This document shows positions 42,817 through 51,848 of a DNA stretch of 64,000 nt, one piece after another. The translations under genes and the position numbers were made by a program. The DNA is from Nostoc sp. NMS8 (GTDB lineage Bacteria; Cyanobacteriota; Cyanobacteriia; Cyanobacteriales; Nostocaceae), in NCBI RefSeq assembly GCF_017115045.1, contig NZ_JABXKK010000016.1:28960-92959 (forward strand). The letters run 5' to 3'. The first letter of the stretch is position 1. Every line of letters begins with the position of its first letter. The notes under the pieces were generated by a model. That model worked only from the letters and a program-made list of their open reading frames with translations. It was not told the DNA's origin and did no database searches.

Positions 42817-42905
42817 AGACATCTCCAGAAATTAAATATGTGTTACCCATAACTCTTGTAGAGACCTAGCAGTGCTACGTCTCTACATTCTTTTCGGAAA
42901 TGTCT
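42817..42905 (+). mobile_element. MITE-like element, family B copy 1
   Basis: agacatctccagaaattaaatatgtgttacccataactcttgtagagac...gtctctacattcttttcggaaatgtct; reverse complement of 59118-59207 with few mismatches. Confidence 0.8.
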
Positions 42906-43335
42906 AAAGAATAACTTTCTTTTGGAGTCAGGTTAAATACTTGTAATTAGGGATTGAGGATGACCAAGATGCAGGTATCTGCCACAATTGCCCTTGGTCA
43001 TACTACACGCAGATATCTGCATGAAGTTTAGTATTATCAATGTAATTACTCTTGGAAACATTTTCTAGACTAAAAGTAGTAACAGTGGTAACACTAACAC
43101 CAAGTATTATCCTTGGCAAGATCGGGAACACCCGTGATCGCGACCAATATTTTAATTGAAGCCGATAGTTGACTGTTATGCCTTCCACTTCCAATCCGGT
43201 TCGGTTAAGATTTTTTGATGAAAATTTTAGATCGCTAAAGATGCCATAACATCAAAGACGCGATAAATCGCCGTCTCTACAACGATCAGTCTGGCGATTC
43301 ATCGCGTCTCTTGCCTTAACCGAACAGTATTGCCA

Positions 43336-43764
43336 TCACTTTCGTAGATATTGGCTAAGAAAAGCATTCACTTCATTGGCGCATAATCCGACATTAACCG
43401 TTTTTCCTGCAATTCTTAGAATATCTAATCCTTGACCATTGTTGCGGGGGTCTGGATCAAGTATGGATACATATATTTCATGTATTCGACGATCTTCAGC
43501 GATCGCTAAAGCACATGATGGTGTGCGTCCATGAAAAGAACAAGGTTCAAGTGTGACATACATTTTCAAGAAGTTGAAAGCTTTGCCTTGAATCTGTTGA
43601 AGTGCATCAGCCTCAGCATGGTGTTTTCCCGGTATCCGCGTGTATCCTTGAGCTACTATTTCTTGAGCATCTACAATTACACAGCCGACTGGTGGATTCG
43701 GCAAACATTCAGGCATTGCTTTTCTGCTTTGAGTTAAAGCAGCCAACATAAATATTTCATCCAT
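43336..43764 (-). CDS. RibD-type/CMP-dCMP deaminase domain protein (deaminase only)
   Basis: PNPPVGCVIV, KHHAEADAL (HAE), PCSFHGRTPSCALAI (PCxxxGRTPxC), as in the RibD deaminase domain. 142 aa, no reductase domain. Confidence 0.85.
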   Translation of the reverse strand: MDEIFMLAALTQSRKAMPECLPNPPVGCVIVDAQEIVAQGYTRIPGKHHAEADALQQIQGKAFNFLKMYVTLEPCSFHGRTPSCALAIAEDRRIHEIYVSILDPDPRNNGQGLDILRIAGKTVNVGLCANEVNAFLSQYLRK

Positions 43765-43836
43765 GTTTGAACGTAAATTATTGAGATAAATTACACTACC
43801 AAGAATTGGTTATCTCTTGTTAAAAAAGTTTATATA

Positions 43837-44235
43837 CTAAAACTGAGTAACTGTCACACTAATACCAGTACCAGAATCCAGTTTAGGAACCTTGAGGTAC
43901 TCAATTGGCTCTGTACTTTGAGAACTTTGGATACTTGCTGGCTGCTGACATTGCTTAAAAAAAGAGCCTGGGTCATTGATTAACTCAAGCGGGTTAATTT
44001 TTGGGCATCCTCGCTCTCGCGTTAGCGAAACTGATTCAGCAGTTTGTTGGGGATTATTAGTCTGTCCGATAAAATTATTCCATGTACTGTTAATCGTGGC
44101 TGGTTGTGTCAATAAAACTTCAGCCTGATTGCGATCACTAGTTGTATTGAGAATATTCTCTTCATTGCCGTAGGCACTTTGGGAAAGAGTAAGTGCGCTA
44201 ATCACAACGACTAAGGTGATGAAAGAGGATTTCAT
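43837..44235 (-). CDS. Hypothetical secreted protein
   Basis: N-terminal signal peptide-like MKSSFITLVVVISALTLSQSAYG. Confidence 0.5.
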   Translation of the reverse strand: MKSSFITLVVVISALTLSQSAYGNEENILNTTSDRNQAEVLLTQPATINSTWNNFIGQTNNPQQTAESVSLTRERGCPKINPLELINDPGSFFKQCQQPASIQSSQSTEPIEYLKVPKLDSGTGISVTVTQF

Positions 44236-44504
44236 ATTTTAATCTCTCAAACATTTAATATCAGTTTAATAATTACGGTTGGCTAGATACAGAAACCAAA
44301 AAATAACAGCCTACTTTAAGTATTCCAGGCTAGCACACATAGTTAAGAACTATAGCTAAACTTCATTAAAAATCCAGAACACTAGCCAAAGAGGGCGATC
44401 GCATTCAAGCCGGACAGTCGCTCAAATGCAAGCAAATTTGAGTAATTCACGTATTCATTTTGGTATATCGTTGAGGCGATCGCCTTCGATTCATTCAGCA
44501 AGAA

Positions 44505-44616
44505 CTTTACATAACCACTTCCCCTAACGGGGACGTAAACTTTTGTTCCTAATTGTGAACTGCTGTGTTGAAAAAAGCTTCTTTACATAACCACTTCCCC
44601 TAACGGAGATGAAAAC
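44505..44616. CRISPR. CRISPR-like relic: two 36-bp repeats flanking one 40-bp spacer
   Basis: CTTTACATAACCACTTCCCCTAACGGGGACGTAAAC (44505-44540) and CTTTACATAACCACTTCCCCTAACGGAGATGAAAAC (44581-44616). Internal palindrome CCCCTAACGGGG and GAAAC-like 3' end. No cas genes in the window. Confidence 0.6.
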
Positions 44617-44980
44617 GAGATAGAAGCCCGACCCTATACCCCACAAAAAATAATCAATTAACTGAAAGCCTTATCTAATAAGTGCTTTGGCTATTGAGTA
44701 CATTATTAATACATATTAATAGATGCGGTATTTCGGATGAGATACTAATACATGAAGTGTTTATTTAAAGTTAATTAAAGAGCCGAAAGCCATTGATAAA
44801 TTCTTAGTAATAATTCAGCACCCAGAAGTCAAAAGTCAGAGTTTAAAAGGAATGCAGCATTATTAGTACATTTATGTATAAAAATTTTTCCTAATTCTTT
44901 GACTATTCTGAATCCTGAATTCTGACTCCTGAATTCTGCTCTTACTATTAACACTGAGAGACGGGGACAAAAATCCAATT

Positions 44981-47900
44981 ATGAACAAAACCTTTGCAAC
45001 CATCGATGGGAATGAAGCTGTCGCCCGTGTTGCTTACAAACTAAATGAAGTGATTGCCATTTATCCCATCACCCCCTCTTCAGCAATGGGTGAATGGGCA
45101 GATGCTTGGTCAGCAGAACGTCGTCCCAACCTCTGGGGTACTATTCCCAGTGTCGTGCAGATGCAGAGCGAAGGCGGGGCGGCTGGTGCTGTGCATGGGG
45201 CATTACAAACAGGTTCCCTAAGTACCACCTTCACCGCATCTCAGGGATTGTTGTTGATGATCCCTAACTTTTATAAAATTGCTGGTGAACTGACTAGCGC
45301 TGTGGTTCACGTTGCTGCTCGTTCTTTGGCTACCCATGCTCTATCGATTTTTGGCGACCATAGCGATGTAATGGCAGCTCGGGCTACTGGTTTTGCTCTG
45401 CTGTGTTCGGCTTCGGTGCAAGAAAGCCAAGATTTTGCTCTGATCGCCCATGCTGCGACTCTAGAGACGCGAGTCTCGTTTATGCACTTCTTTGACGGTT
45501 TCCGTACCTCACATGAAGTACAGAAAGTCAAATTGCTTTCAGATGACGATTTGCGATCGCTCATCCACGATCATCTCATACTTGCCCACCGCAGCCGCGC
45601 CCTTACCCCAGATCGTCCAGTCTTGCGGGGGACTGCCCAAAACCCTGATGTCTACTTCCAAGGACGAGAAGGTGCTAACCCTTACTACAACGCTTGTCCA
45701 GATATTGTCCAACAGATCATGGATGAATTTGGAGAACGCACTGGGAGGCATTATAAAATCTATGAATATTACGGTGCTAAAGATGCCGATCGCGTTATCA
45801 TTCTCATGGGTTCAGGCTGTGAAACTGTTCATGAAACAGTAGATTACCTAAACGCCCGTGGTGAAAAACTTGGTGTAGTCAAAGTGCGACTTTACCGCCC
45901 CTTTGATGTCCAAAAGTTTGTTGCAGTATTACCAACTAGTGTACAAGCGATCGCAGTTCTCGACCGCACCAAAGAAGCAGGTAGCGCTGGGGAACCTTTG
46001 TATTTAGATGTTGTGGCTGCTATCCATGAAGGGTGGGGGGAAAAAGCAGGGGAGCAGGGAGCAGGGAGCAGAGGGGAGAATCTTCTCCCCCGCGCCCTAC
46101 ACCCTGCCCCTCTGCCTAAAATTATTGGTGGTCGTTATGGTCTTTCTTCTAAAGAATTTACGCCGGCGATGGTGAAGGGCATTTTTGATAATCTGGCCCA
46201 AGCTAAACCAAAAAATCACTTTACGATTGGAATTAATGACGATGTTAGTCATACTTCTCTCAGCTTTGACCCCAAATTCTCCACAGAGTCGGATAATGTT
46301 GTCAGAGCAATGTTTTATGGATTAGGTGCGGATGGCACTGTTGGGGCTAACAAAAACTCTATCAAGATTATTGGTGAAGAAACCGACAACTACGCCCAAG
46401 GCTACTTTGTCTTTGACTCCAAAAAATCTGGTTCAATGACCGTTTCTCACCTCCGCTTCGGTAAAGAGCCAATTCGCTCCACCTACCTAATTGACCAAGC
46501 TAACTTTATTGGTTGCCATCACTGGGGATTTCTAGAACGCATAGATATTTTAAAAGCTGCTATTCCTGGGGCGACTTTGCTGCTTAATAGTCCATACAAT
46601 GCAGATACCGTCTGGGAATATTTGCCGATAAAGGTGCAACAGCAAATTATCGACAAGCATTTGAAGTTATACATAATTAATGCTAGCCAGGTTGCCCGTG
46701 AAAGTGGTATGGGTGGCAGAATTAACACTATTATGCAGGTATGCTTCTTTGCTTTAGCTGGTGTCTTGCCCCAAGAAGAAGCCATCGCTAAAATCAAACA
46801 AGCCATTGAAAAGACTTACGGAAAAAAAGGCGCAGAAGTTGTCCGCATGAACTTGCAAGCCGTAGACAACACCTTAGACAACTTGCATAAAGTAGATGTC
46901 CCCCAAACAATCCACATTCCTAACTCCTCACTCCTCACTCCTCACTCCTCACTTAATTCCGCCCCCGAATTTGTGCGAGAAGTTCTAGGCAAAATCATGA
47001 TTTGGGAAGGTGATGATTTACCTGTTAGCACATTACCAGTTGATGGCACTTTTCCCGTCGGTACTGCCAAATGGGAAAAACGTAACGTTGCCGAAGAGAT
47101 ACCTGTGTGGGAGCCGGACGTGTGCGTTCAATGTGGTAAGTGCGTCATGGTTTGTCCCCATAGCGCCATCCGTGCCAAGGCTTATCAAGCCGATGAGTTA
47201 GTCAATGCACCAGGAACCTTCAAATCAACTGCTGCAAAAGATAAAGACTTTGCCAATCAAAAATTTACCATTCAAGTTGCCCCAGAAGATTGCACGGGAT
47301 GCACGATTTGTGTAAATGTTTGCCCTGCTAAAGATAAATCTGAGCCATTGCGGAAAGCAATTAACATGGTACAGCAGTTGCCTTTACAAGAGCAAGAGCG
47401 GAAAAATTGGGATTTCTTTTTGAGTTTACCTAATCCTGATAGGCGATCGCTAAAATTAAACCAGATTCGCCAACAACAACTGCAAGAACCCTTATTTGAA
47501 TTCTCTGGTGCTTGTGCAGGTTGTGGTGAAACACCTTATTTAAAATTATTAACACAATTGTTTGGCGATCGCGCTGTCATCGCCAATGCTACAGGTTGTT
47601 CCTCAATCTATGGTGGCAATCTCCCTACAACTCCTTGGACAACCAACGCCCAAGGACGCGGCCCCGCATGGTCTAATAATCTATTTGAAGATAACGCCGA
47701 ATTTGGTTTTGGCTTCCGCCTCTCCCTCGACAAACAAGCTGAGTTTGCAGCCGAGTTGTTGCAACAATTGGCAAGTGAAATAGATGAAAACCTTACTCAG
47801 TCAATCTTGAAAGCTGAACAAAAATCTGAGGCTGACATTTGGGAACAGCGCGAAAGGATAGAACTGTTGCAGCAGAGGTTAGATGAAATCGTCACTCTTG

Positions 47901-48610
47901 ACCCCAATCTCAAATCTAAAATTCAAAATCTCAAATCACTTGCAGATTACTTGGTGAGAAAAAGCGTCTGGATTGTTGGCGGTGACGGTTGGGCTTATGA
48001 TATCGATTTTGGCGGTATCGATCATGTAATTGCTAGTGGTCGAAATGTCAACATTTTGGTGATGGATACAGAAGTGTATTCTAATACAGGCGGTCAATCT
48101 TCCAAAGCCACGCCAAAAGCCGCAGTTGCCAAATATGCCGCCAGTGGTAAGCCAGCACCTAAAAAAGACTTAGGGATGATTGCCATAACCTACGGAAATG
48201 TCTACGTAGCGAGTGTAGCCCTTGGTGCGAGAGATGAACATACCCTCAAGGCATTTTTGGAAGCAGAGGCTTATGATGGGCCATCATTGATTATTGCTTA
48301 CAGCCATTGTATCGCCCACGGCATCAATATGACTACAGGGATGAATCATCAGAAAACTCTCGTAGAATCAGGTCGTTGGTTGCTGTATCGGCATAATCCA
48401 GAGTTGCTTAACCAGGGTAAAAATCCATTGCAATTGGATATGCGATCGCCTACGCAATCTGTAGAACATTCTATGTATCAAGAAAATCGTTTCAAGATAC
48501 TGACTAAGAGCAAACCAGAGGTAGCCAAGCACTTGTTAGAACAAGCCCAAGCTGAAGTAGATGCACGTTGGCAGATGTACCAATATTTAGCAAAGCGTGA
48601 GACTATCTAG
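44981..48610 (+). CDS. nifJ: Pyruvate:ferredoxin (flavodoxin) oxidoreductase
   Basis: 1209 aa; AVARVAYKLNEVIAIYPITPSSAMGEWAD; two 4Fe-4S motifs (CVQCGKCVMVCPHSAI, CTGCTICVNVCPAKDKSE); TPP-binding DTEVYSNTGGQSSKATP. Confidence 0.97.
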   Translation: MNKTFATIDGNEAVARVAYKLNEVIAIYPITPSSAMGEWADAWSAERRPNLWGTIPSVVQMQSEGGAAGAVHGALQTGSLSTTFTASQGLLLMIPNFYKIAGELTSAVVHVAARSLATHALSIFGDHSDVMAARATGFALLCSASVQESQDFALIAHAATLETRVSFMHFFDGFRTSHEVQKVKLLSDDDLRSLIHDHLILAHRSRALTPDRPVLRGTAQNPDVYFQGREGANPYYNACPDIVQQIMDEFGERTGRHYKIYEYYGAKDADRVIILMGSGCETVHETVDYLNARGEKLGVVKVRLYRPFDVQKFVAVLPTSVQAIAVLDRTKEAGSAGEPLYLDVVAAIHEGWGEKAGEQGAGSRGENLLPRALHPAPLPKIIGGRYGLSSKEFTPAMVKGIFDNLAQAKPKNHFTIGINDDVSHTSLSFDPKFSTESDNVVRAMFYGLGADGTVGANKNSIKIIGEETDNYAQGYFVFDSKKSGSMTVSHLRFGKEPIRSTYLIDQANFIGCHHWGFLERIDILKAAIPGATLLLNSPYNADTVWEYLPIKVQQQIIDKHLKLYIINASQVARESGMGGRINTIMQVCFFALAGVLPQEEAIAKIKQAIEKTYGKKGAEVVRMNLQAVDNTLDNLHKVDVPQTIHIPNSSLLTPHSSLNSAPEFVREVLGKIMIWEGDDLPVSTLPVDGTFPVGTAKWEKRNVAEEIPVWEPDVCVQCGKCVMVCPHSAIRAKAYQADELVNAPGTFKSTAAKDKDFANQKFTIQVAPEDCTGCTICVNVCPAKDKSEPLRKAINMVQQLPLQEQERKNWDFFLSLPNPDRRSLKLNQIRQQQLQEPLFEFSGACAGCGETPYLKLLTQLFGDRAVIANATGCSSIYGGNLPTTPWTTNAQGRGPAWSNNLFEDNAEFGFGFRLSLDKQAEFAAELLQQLASEIDENLTQSILKAEQKSEADIWEQRERIELLQQRLDEIVTLDPNLKSKIQNLKSLADYLVRKSVWIVGGDGWAYDIDFGGIDHVIASGRNVNILVMDTEVYSNTGGQSSKATPKAAVAKYAASGKPAPKKDLGMIAITYGNVYVASVALGARDEHTLKAFLEAEAYDGPSLIIAYSHCIAHGINMTTGMNHQKTLVESGRWLLYRHNPELLNQGKNPLQLDMRSPTQSVEHSMYQENRFKILTKSKPEVAKHLLEQAQAEVDARWQMYQYLAKRETI

Positions 48611-48832
48611 ACATCTAAAATGGTTTTCTTAAGGAGGCAGGAGGACGTTCGCGCAGCATGTCGTAGACAAGGCAGGAGGTAAGTAATCCCCATAATATTT
48701 AGAGGATTTAATAAGGACGTAGTATTTCTTGCGCTACACCACTCGTTATACATATTTTTTTGTTTGCTAAGATTCTAAACCAGAAAAAGCTGGAAAATAA
48801 CACACCTTGAAAGGGCTACCTATAGAACAAGT

Positions 48833-50413
48833 CTAATGAGCCACAGCCCCACCTGTTGGCTTCACTTTTTTGAGGAATAAAACGGCAATGCCACTGAGTA
48901 ATAATGCAATACCAATAAAGTAGAAACAATCGTTAAAAGCCAGCACAAATGCTTCCCGACGGACTATATTTGATATAGATGCGATCGCTTGATTGTGAGC
49001 AGTATTTAAATCTGCCCCCCGACTGATAAAATACTGGGTCATTTGGTCAATTCGCTGTTGAGTTTCTGGGTTATATAAAGATACTCCATCACCCAATCTA
49101 TTCGAGTGAAGTTGCTCTCTATTAGTTAATAAAGTTGCTAAAGATGCAATTCCGATAGAACCGCCCATATTCCGCATCATATTAAATAAACCACTCGCTG
49201 AACCTGCTTCTTTTGGATTCAAACCAGCAGTGGCAATAGAACTAAGTGGTACCATAATTAGAGGTTGTCCCATTGCTCGCACAAATTGCGACCATCGTAA
49301 TTGCTCTAATCCAGTTTCATGAGTCATTCCAGAGTTCATAAATGCACTGATGGAAAACAAAGTCACACCAACAGCCACCATTAAACGCACATCAATGCGT
49401 TGCATTAATCTGGGTATGAGAGGAATAATAAACAGTTGGGGAATACCAGCCCAAATCAATACTTCGCCAATTTGTAGCGCATTATATTGTTGAATTTGAG
49501 CAAGATATAGAGGTAAAATATAAATTGAACCATACAATCCTACCCCTAGCGATACATTAACAACACTAGCTAAACCAAAGTTACGCCTAAGTAAAAGTCG
49601 CAAATTAATAAATGGTTGTTTACGAGTTAGTTCTATTAAAAAAAATATCGTTATAAAAATTACTGCTAGTATACTTAAACGTACAATCAATGCTGAACTA
49701 AACCAATCTTTGCGGCTACCTTCTTCTAAAACAACTTGCAGGGAACCTAGCCCAATCGCCATCGCAATAATTCCCCACCAATCACCTTGTTTCAGCAAAT
49801 TAATTTGGGGTAGTTCTTGCTTAATTCCATACCAAACCCCAGCTAGCATTAATACCCCTGGAATTACATTTATATAAAAGTTGTATTCCCAACCAAAATT
49901 TTCTGTTAACCACCCTCCGATTGTCGGGCCAATTGAAGGCGCAAAAACTGCACTAAAACCAAATGCAGCCAGTCCAACTGATTGCTTAGATTGGGGTAAA
50001 GTCGTTAAGACAACTGTCATGGCAGTGGGAATTAACACTCCTCCACTAAAACCTTGTAAAGCACGGAATAAAATCATGGAATTGAGATTCCATGACCAAG
50101 CACAGCAGATAGAAAAGAAAATAAATAGTGCAGTATTTACTAACAGATAACGCCGCAGAGAAAATACCCGTGATAACCATCCTGTTAGAGGAATTACCAC
50201 AATTTCTGCTACAAGATAGGCTGTAGAAATCCAAGAACCTTCTTCTAGAGTCGCTCCTAAACTTGCTTGAATATCTTGCAGCGAAGCATTAGTTATTTGA
50301 ATATCTAATACTGCCATAAATGCACCAAGCATACTAGCTAATACACCAATCCAGGTTCTTAGTGGTACACGCTCTGGAGGTGCTTGTTGATGAATTACAC
50401 CAGTATTAGCCAT
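48833..50413 (-). CDS. DHA2-family MFS drug transporter (EmrB/QacA)
   Basis: MLGAFMAVLDIQITNASLQDIQASLGATLEEGSWISTAYLVAEIVVIPLTGWLS; 14 TM pattern. Confidence 0.94.
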   Translation of the reverse strand: MANTGVIHQQAPPERVPLRTWIGVLASMLGAFMAVLDIQITNASLQDIQASLGATLEEGSWISTAYLVAEIVVIPLTGWLSRVFSLRRYLLVNTALFIFFSICCAWSWNLNSMILFRALQGFSGGVLIPTAMTVVLTTLPQSKQSVGLAAFGFSAVFAPSIGPTIGGWLTENFGWEYNFYINVIPGVLMLAGVWYGIKQELPQINLLKQGDWWGIIAMAIGLGSLQVVLEEGSRKDWFSSALIVRLSILAVIFITIFFLIELTRKQPFINLRLLLRRNFGLASVVNVSLGVGLYGSIYILPLYLAQIQQYNALQIGEVLIWAGIPQLFIIPLIPRLMQRIDVRLMVAVGVTLFSISAFMNSGMTHETGLEQLRWSQFVRAMGQPLIMVPLSSIATAGLNPKEAGSASGLFNMMRNMGGSIGIASLATLLTNREQLHSNRLGDGVSLYNPETQQRIDQMTQYFISRGADLNTAHNQAIASISNIVRREAFVLAFNDCFYFIGIALLLSGIAVLFLKKVKPTGGAVAH

Positions 50414-50753
50414 AGTGTTCTTCCTGTTTTCAAATTCAGTAGTAAAAAATCTCTTATTAAATCTTATCTTTCTTTCTGATGGCTAAAATAAAATATTAAT
50501 ACTAGATCAAAGCTCATTATAGAGATTCTCCCTTGGATGCAGGTTTTGACCTCTATCCGAGGCGGAGAGAGGCTTTGAAACCTGGTTTTAGTTTTTCTCT
50601 GGTTGTATGAAATTACCTTGTCTTAGCGTCGCGGCAAGTAGGTTAGGTTTTTTGTAGAACTTGCTACATGATGTGAAAAGTCAGGTTGATCGCAGGGGTG
50701 TAAGCTATGCTACTTTAACAGGTGTTGCATCTATAAGTAAAATTGATGTAAAA

Positions 50754-51404
50754 CTAACCAGATAATAAAGACTGAATTTCTCCCTGGATATTGCCACGGG
50801 CAGATGGTTCAGCGAACTCTAACATTAAAGGCGTAAAGTAGATATGCGATCGCCTTAAAAATCCCTCTAAAACCTGCTGACGACCTCTGATATAATCTTC
50901 TTCTGCCACCCAGGCATATTCCTGGCGAATGGCATAGCTGTATTCTCGATACTGCACTGAGTCAGTAGCCAAAATCCCTAAATCTGCATCAAGTAAAACT
51001 TGGCTATCATAATCATTCACCGCAGCTTGATGGTCTTTAGTGTTCAGAATCAGACGGGTGACAGTAGTGATGATAGTTTCTGGAATACCCAAATTACTCA
51101 GCAATTCAGAAGCATAGTCTGCACTTCGTTCTTCATTATCTTGAGATTGAGAGTCATACACTACATCGTGAAACCAGGCAGCTAGTTGAACAGCTGCTAA
51201 GTTATTGGTGTAGCCTTGCAAAATCTCAATTGTGCTGAGAATGCGATCAATGTGTTTCAGTGTATGGTAGTAGCGATCAGGAGTAGAGTAAGCTGCAATC
51301 AAAGGATAAAAGGCTTTATCAGCCGCTACCTGGTCAACGCCAAAGGGTTGGAGTGTGTGTTGCCAGTTAGAAAATAAAATATGCGTGAGGTTTTCTGTAG
51401 GCAT
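50754..51404 (-). CDS. Predicted HD-domain metal-dependent phosphohydrolase
   Basis: RYYHTLKHIDRIL...AAWFHDVVYD...NEERSADYASELL. Confidence 0.85.
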   Translation of the reverse strand: MPTENLTHILFSNWQHTLQPFGVDQVAADKAFYPLIAAYSTPDRYYHTLKHIDRILSTIEILQGYTNNLAAVQLAAWFHDVVYDSQSQDNEERSADYASELLSNLGIPETIITTVTRLILNTKDHQAAVNDYDSQVLLDADLGILATDSVQYREYSYAIRQEYAWVAEEDYIRGRQQVLEGFLRRSHIYFTPLMLEFAEPSARGNIQGEIQSLLSG

Positions 51405-51478
51405 AAATTTAGTATTGACGCTCTTAGTATGACTGAGCTAATCTCTTGTGTTGCAACATCTGTCTATCAAATTAGAAA

Positions 51479-51630
51479 TATAGCAATCCGATTTGATTTC
51501 TGAATTACTCGTAGAGGTAAGGGACTGGGGAAGGTGGGGGCCCCTGTGGGGATAAGGGGTAATGGGGACTGGGAAGAAGGAATAAAGGTGTACTGAGTTT
51601 TGTTCAAAAATCAAAGATGAGTCCTATAGA
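51479..51630. mobile_element. MITE-like element, family C copy 2
   Basis: Left end atagcaatccgatttgatttctgaa; right end ttgttcaaaaatcaaagatgagtcctata; same ends as 4514-4617. Confidence 0.55.
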
Positions 51631-51848
51631 TCAACAAAAGGATAACATTTGTTATTGAATTGGGCATTGGGAAAGAGGAGGCAGGGGGCAGAAGACAGGG
51701 GGCAGAAATTCTTTAATTTTGAATTTTGAATTTTTAATTGAATTCCCCACTCCCGACTAAATATGGTGACTGCGAAATGAAAGCGTCAAAATAGAAGACA
51801 CAGGGTTTATATAAAAAGCCTTGCCTTGATTAACGGAGTTTATTATCA

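Noticed and set aside
43003-43194. Minus-strand 63-aa ORF
   Set aside because: Short, low coding character, in repeat-rich intergenic DNA.
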